From positions 558,001 through 622,000 of the forward strand of contig JADJEV010000004.1 in NCBI GenBank assembly GCA_016708905.1: a DNA stretch of 64,000 nt, written 5' to 3'. The translations under genes and the position numbers were made by a program. Below the pieces are notes generated by a model that saw only the letters and a list, made by a program, of their open reading frames with translations, searched no databases and was not told where the DNA came from. Below are positions 54,036 through 63,187 of the stretch, piece by piece (within the stretch, counting starts at the first letter, position 1; the number at the start of each line of letters is the position of its first letter). This DNA comes from Candidatus Methylophosphatis roskildensis (GTDB lineage: Bacteria; Pseudomonadota; Gammaproteobacteria; Burkholderiales; Rhodocyclaceae).

Positions 54036-54395
54036 ATGATCGTTACCGACCACAAGCCGAACCTGGTAACTGTCGCTGTTTTCGGCGAATTCACGCTTGC
54101 CGATTACAAGGAGTTCGAGGAGCAGGTCAACTTTAAGGTGAAGTTCGAAGGCCCGACAAGCCTGTTGTTCGACCTGCGCGAGATGGCCAACTTCACGCTC
54201 GACGTTGCCTGGGAGGAGATCAAGTTCTCGCGCGCCCATGCGCACGATTTCCGCCGCATCGCGGTGCTGACAGGCAGCCAGTGGATTCGCTGGAGCGCCT
54301 GGCTGACCCAGGCCACGGTGGATGCCGAATTGCGCGTATTCGACGAGGAAGCGGAGGCGCTCAACTGGCTGGGCGAAGCAGCGCCAGCTGCATGA
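54036..54395 (+). CDS. SpoIIAA/STAS-like protein
   Basis: The 119-residue protein begins with VTDHKPNLVTVAVFGEFTLA and contains KFEGPTSLLFDLREMANFTL. It ends in a Trp-rich segment (GSQWIRWSAWLTQATVDAEL) and FDEEAEALNWL. This is the pattern of the SpoIIAA-like/STAS-SEC14 family of small cytoplasmic proteins of uncertain role. Its stop overlaps the ATG of sseA (ATGA), so the two genes are coupled. Confidence 0.8.
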   Translation: MIVTDHKPNLVTVAVFGEFTLADYKEFEEQVNFKVKFEGPTSLLFDLREMANFTLDVAWEEIKFSRAHAHDFRRIAVLTGSQWIRWSAWLTQATVDAELRVFDEEAEALNWLGEAAPAA

Positions 54396-55243
54396 GCGGC
54401 TATTCGCTGCTGATCAGTGCACGCGAACTCGCGGCGCATCTGCAGGATCCTGGCTGGCGCATTTTCGACTGTCGCCACGATCTGGCCAATCCGGCTTTCG
54501 GCGAACTGGCCCATGCGCAGAGTCACATTCCCGGCGCGCGATTCGTGCACCTCGATCGTGATCTTTCCGGTGAGAAGACCGGTCGCAATGGCCGTCACCC
54601 CTTGCCCGAGCGCAGCGCATTCGCCGCCATGCTCGGCGCGCTCGGCGTGGATCGAACCAATCAGGTGGTCGCCTATGACGATGCGGGCGGCATGTTCGCG
54701 GCTCGGCTTTGGTGGATGTTGCGCTGGCTCGGCCATCGGAAGGTCGCCGTTCTCGATGGGGGTTTGCAGGCCTGGCAGTCGGCAGGTATGGCGGTATCAC
54801 AGGAGATCGCGCAATTTGGCCTGACCTGCTCGATGCCGCGACAGGGTGCCCTGCCGGTCGACGCGAACGAAGTCGCGGCGCACCTGGGCAAGCCTGATTC
54901 GATTCTGATCGACGCCCGCGGTCCGGATCGTTTTCGCGGCGAGAACGAGGTGCTCGACCCGGTCGGCGGCCACATCCCCGGGGCGCGCAACCGGTTCTTC
55001 CGCGACAACCTGGGTGCCGATCTGCGATTCAAGTCGCCGGAGGCCTTGCGGGCCGATTTTGCCGCGCTCGTCGGGGCTAGCGATCCCGCAGCGGTGATTC
55101 ATCAGTGCGGCTCAGGCGTCACTGCCTGCCACAACATCCTTGCGATGGAGATCGCCGGTCTGGGAGGCTCGCGTCTTTACGCCGGATCGTGGAGCGAATG
55201 GTGCGCCGATCCATCCCGCCCCATTGCGACTGGCCCCCAATGA
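54392..55243 (+). CDS. sseA: Thiosulfate/3-mercaptopyruvate sulfurtransferase
   Basis: The 283-residue protein has two rhodanese domains. The first contains WRIFDCRHDLANP and the second SILIDARGPDRFRGENE. The active Cys is in the loop CGSGVTACHN, and the CGSGVTA form is typical of mercaptopyruvate-type enzymes. It transfers sulfane sulfur to thiols or cyanide. It is translationally coupled with the STAS-like gene and followed by a strong hairpin. Confidence 0.92.
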   Translation: MSGYSLLISARELAAHLQDPGWRIFDCRHDLANPAFGELAHAQSHIPGARFVHLDRDLSGEKTGRNGRHPLPERSAFAAMLGALGVDRTNQVVAYDDAGGMFAARLWWMLRWLGHRKVAVLDGGLQAWQSAGMAVSQEIAQFGLTCSMPRQGALPVDANEVAAHLGKPDSILIDARGPDRFRGENEVLDPVGGHIPGARNRFFRDNLGADLRFKSPEALRADFAALVGASDPAAVIHQCGSGVTACHNILAMEIAGLGGSRLYAGSWSEWCADPSRPIATGPQ

Positions 55244-55284
55244 CCGGCTCGATTCGCACCGCAGACGGCTGCGAGTCGAAATGC

Positions 55285-55320
55285 AGCGGGCCGCGACATT
55301 CTGCGATGTCGCGGCCCGCT
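55285..55320. terminator. Strong hairpin between sseA and the cytochrome gene
   Basis: A 15-base perfect stem (AGCGGGCCGCGACAT with its reverse complement) encloses a six-base loop. It sits between convergent genes. No T-run follows, so it may act with Rho or as an RNA end protector. Confidence 0.65.
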
Positions 55321-55342
55321 TCGGATCGAATGCGCGTGGGTG

Positions 55343-55726
55343 CTACTTCTTCAGCGCGAGAATCCAGTTCACCAGTTTCTTGGCGTCGGTTTCGTTGATT
55401 GCGACCGCGTTCGGCGGCATCGCAATACCGCTGACCTGATCCTTCCAGTGGGCGCGGTAGGGATTGTTGCCTTCCAGCACGGTTTTGGTCAGGGCCTTGC
55501 CGGCCGTTTTGTCGCCTTTGTAGCGCTCGGCGACATCCTTCCATGGCGGGCCGATCGGAGCCATACGATCCGGCCCCTTGGTGTCGGGTTCGATGCCGTG
55601 GCAGGCGATACAGCCGCTCTTTGCGGCGAGTTGCTTCATGCTCTCGTCGACATTGGAACTGGCAAGTGCGGTCTGCGCGCCGAGTGCGAGTGCAATTGCG
55701 AGCAGCGTACTACGATGTCCTAACAT
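55343..55726 (-). CDS. c-type cytochrome (class I)
   Basis: ATG 55726 behind GGGGATC is preferred over an ATG four codons upstream. The 127-residue precursor has a signal peptide (MLGHRSTLLAIALALGAQTA, cleaved after ALA), one CxxCH haem site (SGCIACHG) and a likely Met ligand in SGIAMPPN. It resembles c551/c552-type soluble periplasmic electron carriers. FNR-like boxes lie upstream at 55815-55828 and 55902-55915, suggesting induction at low oxygen. Confidence 0.9.
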   Translation of the reverse strand: MLGHRSTLLAIALALGAQTALASSNVDESMKQLAAKSGCIACHGIEPDTKGPDRMAPIGPPWKDVAERYKGDKTAGKALTKTVLEGNNPYRAHWKDQVSGIAMPPNAVAINETDAKKLVNWILALKK

Positions 55727-55814
55727 TTTGATCCCCATTGAATTGAATTGAATTGATCTGATCTACGGATTGAGGAAGGCACATGACTCCATTACGGCTT
55801 CCATTTGCCGAGCC

Positions 55815-55915
55815 TTGAGCAATATCAGGCACCAAGACACGCTCGGATACCGGCAATTCATCGCATGGAGCCAATGCTCCTATGAAACTGCCAGGCTGGT
55901 TTTGACAAGGATCAA
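55815..55915 (-). promoter_or_regulatory. Two FNR/ANR-like boxes upstream of the cytochrome gene
   Basis: TTGACAAGGATCAA (55902-55915) fits TTGAY-N4-RTCAA at every specified base. TTGAGCAATATCAG (55815-55828) fits with two mismatches. The second is about 90 bp from the cytochrome start, a workable activator position. The short repeat ATTGA (four copies, about 55738-55757) also lies in this leader. Confidence 0.4.
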
Positions 55916-55977
55916 ACGAAATGGTGCGGCGCAGCAAAAACGGAGTGCCGCCCAGGCGTTCACTCGCCCCCTGACTT

Positions 55978-57042
55978 TTATTGGTGGCTGTGCCGGCTCA
56001 AAGCCCAGGCGACATGTTCGCGAACGAGTTCCTCTGGGTCGCCCGCTCGCGCCTGCAGAGCACCCACCACGGACTCGGATGTCGGCGCGTTGCCCAGGCC
56101 GACGGCGAGATTGCGCAGCCAGCGCTGGTAGCCGATACGCAGGATCGCGCTGCCGGCCATCCGGGTTTCGAATTCGGCCTGCGACCAGGCGAATAGCTCG
56201 ACCAGGGTGGCGCGATCGAGCCCATGGCGCACCGCGAAGTCGGCCTCCGGGCTGACCCGGGCATAGCGGTTCCACGGGCAATACAACTGGCAATCATCGC
56301 AGCCATAGACGCGGTTGCCGATCAGCGGCCGCAACTCCGGCGGAATGCTGCCCTTGAGTTCGATCGTCAGGTACGAGATGCAGCGCCGTGCGTCCAGTCG
56401 ATAAGGGGCGACGATCGCCTGGGTCGGGCAGACCTCGATACAGCGCGTGCAGGTGCCGCAGTGCTCACCGATCGGCTCGTCGAGCGGCAAGGGCAGATCG
56501 GTGCAGATTTCGCCGAGAAAGAACATTGAGCCGGCATCGCGCGTCAGCAGCAGGGTGTGCTTGCCGCGCCAGCCCAGTCCGGCATGGCGGGCGATCTCCA
56601 CCTCGAGCAAGGGCGCCGAGTCGGTGAACACGCGGTTGCCGAAGCTGCCGATCGCGGTCTCGATGCGCGAGGCCAGCTTCCGCAGTCGATCGCGAATCAG
56701 CTTGTGGTAGTCGCGCCCGAGCGCGTAGCGGGAGACATAAGCGCGTGTGGCGTCAGCCAGGTTCTCCCCGGCGGCGGCGGCTCGCGGCTGGTAATTCATG
56801 CGGGCGCTGATCACCCGCAGCGTGCCGGGTACCAGCTCGGCCGGTCGGGCGCGGGTGGCGCCATGGCGTGCCATATAATCCATTTCGCCGTGGAATTCGG
56901 CGGCGAGCCAATCGGCGAGACCGCGTTGCGCTGCCCCGAGGTCTGTGCCGCTGATGCCGACGGCATCGAAACCGAGTTCCCGCCCCCAGCCCTTGATTCG
57001 AGCGGCCAGTGCAGCCCAGTCGGAGATTTCCGTTTGTCCCAT
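55978..57042 (-). CDS. queG: Epoxyqueuosine reductase QueG
   Basis: QueG reduces epoxyqueuosine to queuosine in tRNA with a cobalamin and two 4Fe-4S clusters. From ATG 57042 the protein has 354 residues, starting MGQTEISDW. The clusters are in CGTCTRCIEVCPT and GCDDCQLYCPW, and the cobalamin domain contains MNYQPRAAAAG. The C-terminal HEAT-like part (WLRNLAVGLGNAPTSE) is complete. Its start overlaps the possible tsaE start on the opposite strand. Confidence 0.95.
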   Translation of the reverse strand: MGQTEISDWAALAARIKGWGRELGFDAVGISGTDLGAAQRGLADWLAAEFHGEMDYMARHGATRARPAELVPGTLRVISARMNYQPRAAAAGENLADATRAYVSRYALGRDYHKLIRDRLRKLASRIETAIGSFGNRVFTDSAPLLEVEIARHAGLGWRGKHTLLLTRDAGSMFFLGEICTDLPLPLDEPIGEHCGTCTRCIEVCPTQAIVAPYRLDARRCISYLTIELKGSIPPELRPLIGNRVYGCDDCQLYCPWNRYARVSPEADFAVRHGLDRATLVELFAWSQAEFETRMAGSAILRIGYQRWLRNLAVGLGNAPTSESVVGALQARAGDPEELVREHVAWALSRHSHQ

Positions 57043-57558
57043 CCCGTCGATGATACCGAGGCCGACCTGTCGCTGCATTTGCCCGACGAGGCGGCCACGC
57101 TGGCTCTGGGCGGGGCCATGGCCGGCCAACTGCCTGCGCGTCTGACGATCTGGCTCGATGGCGACCTCGGCGCCGGCAAGACCACCCTCGCGCGCGGCCT
57201 GTTGCGCGCCCTTGGTTACGGCGGCAATGTCAAAAGTCCGACGTATACACTCGTTGAGCTTTATGCTATTTCTAAGTTAAACTTGTATCACTTTGATTTT
57301 TATCGCTTGACGGACCCGCAAGAATTTCCAGATGCAGGCTTGGACGAATACTTTGCAGGAGACGGCATCCGCCTGGTCGAATGGCCCGGCCGGGCGGCGC
57401 CTTTTGTTCCCGCAGCCGACCTGGTGGTCGCCCTGCACGTCGACGGAGCAGGCCGGAGAGCCAATATCCATGCGGCTTCCAGGGCAGGTGTCGAGTGTCT
57501 GAGAGGACTCCGCAAGACGCTGCCAGCGGGGCTGTCGTCCCCCGCCGCAAGTTCCTGA
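57034..57558 (+). CDS. tsaE: tRNA threonylcarbamoyladenosine biosynthesis ATPase TsaE
   Basis: TsaE works with TsaB and TsaD to make t6A37 in tRNA. Reading from TTG 57034 gives 174 residues. Walker A is GDLGAGKTTLARG, followed by KSPTYTLVELY, HFDFYRL and RLVEWPGRA, the family order. No better start codon is seen, and the first ten codons overlap queG. The central part, 57241-57300, has only 18 G or C bases of 60 by my count, far below its surroundings, while keeping the frame. It overlaps amiC at the end. Confidence 0.88.
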   Translation: MSHPVDDTEADLSLHLPDEAATLALGGAMAGQLPARLTIWLDGDLGAGKTTLARGLLRALGYGGNVKSPTYTLVELYAISKLNLYHFDFYRLTDPQEFPDAGLDEYFAGDGIRLVEWPGRAAPFVPAADLVVALHVDGAGRRANIHAASRAGVECLRGLRKTLPAGLSSPAASS

Positions 57559-58883
57559 AATACGCCGGGGCCGGATTCACGCTGTTGGTCAGTCCGCTCG
57601 GATTTGCCGCGCCGCCGAGCATTCTCGCCGTGCGGGTGTGGCCGGCGGAGGAATACACGCGGATCACGCTCGAAGGCCAGGCGGTACCTGTCTTCACCCA
57701 TCTGATCGTGAAGAACCCCGAGCGGTTGGTGGTCGATCTCGAAGGGGTCGAGTTCAACAGCGTGCTGGGCAAACTGCCGAGCAAGATCGCCGAGTCCGAT
57801 CCTTACATCAAGCTGATTCGCGCCGGGCGCTTCAAACCGGGCGTGGTGCGGCTGGTGGTCGAACTCAAACAGGAGATCAAGCCGCAGATCTTCACCCTCA
57901 AGCCGATCGGCGAATACGGTCATCGGCTGGTGGTCGATTTGTATCCGGCGCAGCCGATCGATCCGCTTCTGGCCCTGATCGAAAAGAGTGCGCCCGATGC
58001 GGCTGCGCGCGGCGAGGGTGAGACGCCAACTGCCGAGGCGCGCATCGAAACTGCCCAGGCCAGGGCGGACGATGAATCCGAGGCTGGGCCGGATGCGGCG
58101 ACCGAGGCGCCTAAAAGCCGGCGAACCGGGCGCAAAGGCAAGCCGAAGGCAGACGACAACGTCGCCCGGCTGGTCACCATCGTGCTCGATCCGGGCCATG
58201 GCGGCGAGGATCCGGGCGCGGTCGGTCGTGGTGGCAGCCACGAAAAGCAGGTGACGCTGCAGGTCGCGCGCCGGCTCAAGGCCAAGATCGAGAGCCAGCC
58301 CAACATGCGGGTGGCGCTGACCCGCGACGCCGATTTCTTCGTGCCGCTCCACCAGCGGGTGAACAAGGCGCGGCGCTTGCAAGCCGACCTGTTCGTCTCG
58401 ATCCATGCCGACGCGTTCGTCAAGCCGACGGCGCGCGGCTCGTCGGTGTTCGTGCTGTCCGAGCGCGGCGCATCGAGTTCGGCTGCCCGGTGGTTGGCGC
58501 AAAAGGAGAACGATGCCGATCTGATCGGCGGCGTCAATTTCGACAATCGCGATCCGGTGCTCGCGCGCACGTTGCTCGACCTGTCGCAGACCGCGACGAT
58601 CAACGACAGCCTCAAACTCGGCAAGGCCGTGCTCACCGAACTCGGACAGATCAATACCCTGCACAAGGCCGATGTCGAACAGGCCGGTTTCGCGGTGCTC
58701 AAGGCGCCGGACATTCCATCGATCCTGGTCGAGACCGCGTTCATCAGCAACCCGGAAGAAGAGAAGCGCCTGAACGACGACGCCTATCAGGACAAGATGG
58801 CCAACGCCATATTGCGTGGCATCAAGCGCTATCTGGCGAAGAACCCGCCGCTCGCCAAATCCAAGCTCGCTGCGCTCGATTGA
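57495..58883 (+). CDS. amiC: N-acetylmuramoyl-L-alanine amidase (AmiC type)
   Basis: The 462-residue precursor starts at GTG 57495 inside the end of tsaE. It begins with a twin-arginine signal (RRKFLKYAGAGFTLLVS), like E. coli AmiC, which is Tat-exported to the septum. An AMIN domain follows (YTRITLEGQAVPVFTH) and then an acidic linker. The Amidase_3 domain has the zinc ligands in VLDPGHGGEDPGA, SIHADAF and ILVETAFISN. It cleaves the peptide from muramic acid during cell separation. tsaE-amiC is a common pair. Confidence 0.93.
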   Translation: MSERTPQDAASGAVVPRRKFLKYAGAGFTLLVSPLGFAAPPSILAVRVWPAEEYTRITLEGQAVPVFTHLIVKNPERLVVDLEGVEFNSVLGKLPSKIAESDPYIKLIRAGRFKPGVVRLVVELKQEIKPQIFTLKPIGEYGHRLVVDLYPAQPIDPLLALIEKSAPDAAARGEGETPTAEARIETAQARADDESEAGPDAATEAPKSRRTGRKGKPKADDNVARLVTIVLDPGHGGEDPGAVGRGGSHEKQVTLQVARRLKAKIESQPNMRVALTRDADFFVPLHQRVNKARRLQADLFVSIHADAFVKPTARGSSVFVLSERGASSSAARWLAQKENDADLIGGVNFDNRDPVLARTLLDLSQTATINDSLKLGKAVLTELGQINTLHKADVEQAGFAVLKAPDIPSILVETAFISNPEEEKRLNDDAYQDKMANAILRGIKRYLAKNPPLAKSKLAALD

Positions 58884-58963
58884 CCGCGGCTGCTTCGCCC
58901 GGCCCGGTATAATCCGCGGTTTTCGCAGCGGTTTTCCGGCGCTTCGCCTTCTCCAGCCCAATC

Positions 58964-59893
58964 ATGCAGGTCTTTCGCGGCATTCCCCAACGCGCAGCGC
59001 AGTCGTGTGTGCTCACCATCGGCAATTTCGACGGCGTGCACCTTGGCCATCGGGCGTTGCTCGCCGAGTTGCAGGCGCAGGCGCGGCGGGTCGCGCTGCC
59101 GGCCGCGGTGCTGACGTTCGAGCCGCATCCGCGCGAGTTCTTTGCTCCCGATACCGCGCCGGCACGGCTGACCAGCCTGCGCGAAAAGATGCTTCTGCTC
59201 GATGCCCAAGGTGTCGATCACCTCTACATCTGCCGCTTCAACGCCAGATTCGCAAGTCATAGCGCCGAGGATTTCGTCGAGCGCGTGCTGGTGCAAGGCC
59301 TGTCGACGCGACACCTGATCATCGGCGACGACTTTCGCTTCGGCAAAGGCCGGGGCGGGGATTTCGCCCACCTGCAACGCGCGGGCGCCGCGCATCGCTT
59401 CGTCGTCGAAGCCATGCAGACCGTCGTGGTCGGTGGCGAGCGCGCATCGAGTTCGGCGATCCGTACCCTGCTGGCGCAGGGCGACATGGCGCATGCCGCG
59501 CGCCTGCTAGGACGACCGTACTCGATTGCCGGGCGCGTCGTACATGGCAGCAAGCTCGGCCGCAAACTCGGCTTTCCGACCGCCAACATCCAGTTGAAAC
59601 GCATCCGGCTCGCATTGGCCGGTATCTTCGCCGTCACGGTCGAATGCATCGACGCGGAACCGCTGCCCGGAGTGGCGAGCCTCGGCCTGCGGCCAACCGT
59701 GGCGGGGGACGGCCGCTATCACCTTGAAGTGCACCTGTTCGACTTCGACCGCGAGTTGTACGACGCGCACCTGCGCGTCAACTTCCTGCACAAGCTGCGC
59801 GACGAGGTGAAATACGACTCGCTCGATGCATTGACCGCGCAGATCGCGCGCGACTGCCAGGATGCGAGACATCATCTGAACCGAATGTCATGA
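58964..59893 (+). CDS. ribF: Riboflavin kinase/FAD synthetase
   Basis: The 309-residue protein has an N-terminal adenylyltransferase with TIGNFDGVHLGHRALLAELQ and ASSSAIRTLLAQGD, and a C-terminal kinase with GRKLGFPTANIQLK and DFDRELYDAHLRVNFLHKLR. It turns riboflavin into FMN and FAD. A TATAAT at 58908-58913 could be its -10 element, but no good -35 is at the right distance. Its stop overlaps the ileS start (ATGA). No FMN riboswitch is visible. Confidence 0.95.
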   Translation: MQVFRGIPQRAAQSCVLTIGNFDGVHLGHRALLAELQAQARRVALPAAVLTFEPHPREFFAPDTAPARLTSLREKMLLLDAQGVDHLYICRFNARFASHSAEDFVERVLVQGLSTRHLIIGDDFRFGKGRGGDFAHLQRAGAAHRFVVEAMQTVVVGGERASSSAIRTLLAQGDMAHAARLLGRPYSIAGRVVHGSKLGRKLGFPTANIQLKRIRLALAGIFAVTVECIDAEPLPGVASLGLRPTVAGDGRYHLEVHLFDFDRELYDAHLRVNFLHKLRDEVKYDSLDALTAQIARDCQDARHHLNRMS

Positions 59894-62691
59894 CCGACTA
59901 CCGAAAGACCCTGAATCTTCCCGACACGCCGTTCCCGATGCGCGGCGACCTGGCCAGGCGCGAACCGGCCTGGGTGCAGCAATGGCAGCAGCGCGGCCTC
60001 TACCAGAAGATCCGCGCCGCATCGACAGGGCGCCCGCGCTTCGTGCTGCACGACGGCCCGCCCTATGCCAATGGCGACATCCACATCGGCCACGCGGTCA
60101 ACAAGATTCTCAAGGACATCATCGTTCGCTCGAAAACGCTGGCCGGATTTGACGCGCCCTACCTGCCGGGCTGGGATTGCCACGGTCTGCCGATCGAGCA
60201 CCAGATCGAGAAGACCCACGGCAAGGGCCTGCCGGCAGACAAGGCGCGCGCACTGTGCCGGGCCTACGCAGCGGAACAGGTCGAGCGTCAGAAGAAGGAT
60301 TTCATTCGCCTCGGGGTGCTCGGCGACTGGGACCGGCCCTACCTGACGATGAACCACCGGACCGAGGCCGACGAGATCCGCGCGCTCGGCCACATGTTCG
60401 AAGCCGGTTTCGTCTTCAAGGGGCTGAAGCCCGTGAACTGGTGCTTCGATTGCGGCTCCGCGTTGGCAGAAGCCGAGGTCGAATACCAGGACAAGAAGTC
60501 GCCGGCGATCGACGTCGGCTTTCCGCTCGCCGATGCCGAGCGCGATCGGCTGGCCGCCGCCTTCGGCCTGTCGGCGTTGCCGGACAAGCCGGTGTATGCG
60601 GTGATCTGGACGACCACGCCATGGACGATTCCGTCCAACCAGGCGGTGAATCTGCATCCGGCGTTCGAGTACTCGCTGGTCGATACCGGGCGCGGGCTGA
60701 TCGTCGTCGCCTCCGACCTGTGCGAATCCACGCTGGCCCGCTGCGGCCTCCAGGGCACTGCCCTGGGAGCCAGCACTGGTGCGGCTCTCGAGGGCATCGC
60801 GTTCCGCCACCCGTTCTACGAGCGTGCATCGCCGGTCTATCTGGCCGAGTACGTCGGGCTCGATGCCGGCACCGGCATCGTCCATTGCGCGCCTGCCTAC
60901 GGCGTCGATGACTTCGTCTCCGCCCATCGCTATGGCATGAAGACCGAGGAGATACTCAACCCGGTCATGGGCAACGGCGTGTTCGCCGAATCGCTGCCCT
61001 TGTTTAGCGGCATGAACGTGTGGAAGGCCAATCCGGCCGTCGTCGACAAGCTGCGCGAGGTCGGCTGCCTGTTTTCGCACTCGGAAATCACCCACAGCTA
61101 CATGCATTGCTGGCGCCACAAGACGCCGCTGATCTATCGCGCCACTTCGCAATGGTTCGTGGGCATGGATATCCTTACTCGTGGCGGCACGCTGCGAGAC
61201 AGCGCACTTGCCGCCGTCGAGGCGACGCGCTTTTTCCCGGCCTGGGGTCAGGCAAGGCTACAGGCGATGATCGCCAACCGGCCCGACTGGTGCATCTCGC
61301 GCCAGCGCAACTGGGGCGTGCCGATTCCGTTCTTCCTGCACAAGGAAACCGGCGATCTGCATCCGCGCACGGCGGAACTGCTGGAGCAGGTGGCGCAACG
61401 CGTCGGGCAGGCCGGCATCGAAGCCTGGTTCAAGCTCGACGTGGCCGAACTGCTCGGCGACGAAGCCGCACAGTACGAGAAGATTCGCGACACGCTCGAC
61501 GTCTGGTTCGACTCGGGTACCACGCATCTGAGCGTGCTGCGCTCGCCCGAAGGCAGGGAGCAACTGAAGTGGCCCGCCGACCTCTACCTCGAAGGCTCGG
61601 ACCAGCACCGCGGCTGGTTTCATTCCAGCCTGCTCACCGGCTGCGCGATCGACGGCCGCGCGCCTTACGATGCGCTGCTCACCCACGGCTTCGTCGTCGA
61701 TGGCTCGGGCCACAAGATGTCGAAGTCGCGTGGCAACGTCATCGCGCCGCAAAAGGTGTCGGACACCCTGGGTGCCGAGATCCTGCGCCTGTGGGTGGCA
61801 GCCACCGACTACTCGGGCGAGCTGTCGATATCGGACGAGATCCTCAAGCGCGTGGTCGAGGCCTATCGGCGCATCCGCAACACTCTGCGTTTCCTGCTCG
61901 CCAACACCGCCGATTTCGATGCGGCCACGCAATTGTTGCCGCCGGCACAGTGGCTCACCATCGACCGCTACGCACTGGCGCTGACGCGCCAGTTGCAGGC
62001 GCAGTGCGAGGCCGACTACGCGCGCTACGAGTTCCACAAGGTGGTACAGGCGCTGCAGGGTTTTTGCACGGAAGACCTCGGGGCGTTCTACCTCGACATC
62101 CTCAAGGACCGGTTGTACACGACCGCGGCCGATTCCCTGCCGCGGCGCGCGGCGCAGAGCGCGTTGTGGCACATCCTGCAGAGCTTCACCCGGCTGATGG
62201 CGCCGATCCTGTCGTTTACCGCCGAGGAAATCTGGGCGCTGCAGACCCGCGACGCCAATGACAGCGTGATGCTGCAGACCTTCCACCTGCTGCCGGCATG
62301 CGAGGGTGAGACGGGGCTCGTCGAAGACTGGGCGCAAATCCGTGCCGTGCGCGCCGAGGCGATGCGGGTGATCGAGGCGCGACGCGGGGAAGGCACGGTC
62401 GGTTCTTCGTTGCAGGCGGAAGCCGAAGTGCACGCTGGCGGCGAAGTCCATGACCTGCTGGCAGCCCTCGGCGACGATCTGCGCTTCGTGTTGATCGCCT
62501 CGAAGGCTACGCTGGTGCGCGCCGCAGACGATCTCCAGCCAACGGTGGTCGCTCGCCCGAGCACGCATGTCAAGTGTGCGCGCTGCTGGCACTACCGCGA
62601 CGACGTCGGCGCCGATGCGGCGCATTCCGAACTTTGCGGTCGCTGCGTGTCCAATCTGTATGGCGAAGGCGAGCCGCGTGTCCATGCGTAG
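59890..62691 (+). CDS. ileS: Isoleucyl-tRNA synthetase
   Basis: The 933-residue class I synthetase has HIGHAVNKILKD (the HIGH motif) and KMSKSRGNVIAPQ (the KMSKS motif). The editing domain contains TTPWTIPSNQAVNLHP. The C-terminal zinc finger is built from CARCWHYRDDVG and LCGRCVSNLYG. This is the bacterial, Zn-finger type sensitive to mupirocin, not the eukaryote-like type. It is in the ribF-ileS-lspA-fkpB-ispH unit. Confidence 0.97.
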   Translation: MTDYRKTLNLPDTPFPMRGDLARREPAWVQQWQQRGLYQKIRAASTGRPRFVLHDGPPYANGDIHIGHAVNKILKDIIVRSKTLAGFDAPYLPGWDCHGLPIEHQIEKTHGKGLPADKARALCRAYAAEQVERQKKDFIRLGVLGDWDRPYLTMNHRTEADEIRALGHMFEAGFVFKGLKPVNWCFDCGSALAEAEVEYQDKKSPAIDVGFPLADAERDRLAAAFGLSALPDKPVYAVIWTTTPWTIPSNQAVNLHPAFEYSLVDTGRGLIVVASDLCESTLARCGLQGTALGASTGAALEGIAFRHPFYERASPVYLAEYVGLDAGTGIVHCAPAYGVDDFVSAHRYGMKTEEILNPVMGNGVFAESLPLFSGMNVWKANPAVVDKLREVGCLFSHSEITHSYMHCWRHKTPLIYRATSQWFVGMDILTRGGTLRDSALAAVEATRFFPAWGQARLQAMIANRPDWCISRQRNWGVPIPFFLHKETGDLHPRTAELLEQVAQRVGQAGIEAWFKLDVAELLGDEAAQYEKIRDTLDVWFDSGTTHLSVLRSPEGREQLKWPADLYLEGSDQHRGWFHSSLLTGCAIDGRAPYDALLTHGFVVDGSGHKMSKSRGNVIAPQKVSDTLGAEILRLWVAATDYSGELSISDEILKRVVEAYRRIRNTLRFLLANTADFDAATQLLPPAQWLTIDRYALALTRQLQAQCEADYARYEFHKVVQALQGFCTEDLGAFYLDILKDRLYTTAADSLPRRAAQSALWHILQSFTRLMAPILSFTAEEIWALQTRDANDSVMLQTFHLLPACEGETGLVEDWAQIRAVRAEAMRVIEARRGEGTVGSSLQAEAEVHAGGEVHDLLAALGDDLRFVLIASKATLVRAADDLQPTVVARPSTHVKCARCWHYRDDVGADAAHSELCGRCVSNLYGEGEPRVHA

Positions 62692-63187
62692 GTACTTCGG
62701 CTGGCTGGGCGTATCGCTTCTGGTGATCGTGTTCGACCAGATCAGCAAGTTCGCGATCACGCACAGCATGAGCTTCGGTCAGTCGATCGAGATTACGCCG
62801 TTCTTCGACCTGGTGCTGGTGTACAACCCGGGCGCGGCATTCAGCTTTCTCGCCCATCATGACGGATGGCAGCGCTGGCTGTTTACCCTGCTGGCGCTCG
62901 CGGTTTCGGCTTGGCTCGCGCTGCTGTTGCGCAAGCATTCCGACGAGCGGCTGCTGCCGCTGGCCTTCGCGCTGATCATCGGCGGGGCGCTCGGCAACGT
63001 GATCGACCGCATGCTGTTCGGCGCGGTGATCGACTTTCTCTACTTTCACCTGGGCCGCCACGGATTCCCCGCATTCAACGTGGCGGACTCGGCGATCAGC
63101 ATCGGCGTGGCGCTGATGCTGTTTGAACAGATCGTCGCGAGCCGATCTGACGCGGACGACAAGCGGGCAAGGGAGACCACGCAATGA
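62684..63187 (+). CDS. lspA: Lipoprotein signal peptidase
   Basis: LspA cuts the signal from prolipoproteins after lipidation. From ATG 62684 it has 167 residues. It has four transmembrane segments and the two catalytic Asp in GALGNVIDRMLFGAVIDFLY and FPAFNVADSAISIGV. It overlaps ileS by eight bases and fkpB by four. The lipoprotein at 928-2070 is one expected client. Confidence 0.95.
   Translation: MRRYFGWLGVSLLVIVFDQISKFAITHSMSFGQSIEITPFFDLVLVYNPGAAFSFLAHHDGWQRWLFTLLALAVSAWLALLLRKHSDERLLPLAFALIIGGALGNVIDRMLFGAVIDFLYFHLGRHGFPAFNVADSAISIGVALMLFEQIVASRSDADDKRARETTQ

Noticed and set aside
58884..58963. FMN riboswitch before ribF
   Set aside because: The gap is only 80 bp and shows none of the conserved FMN aptamer segments.
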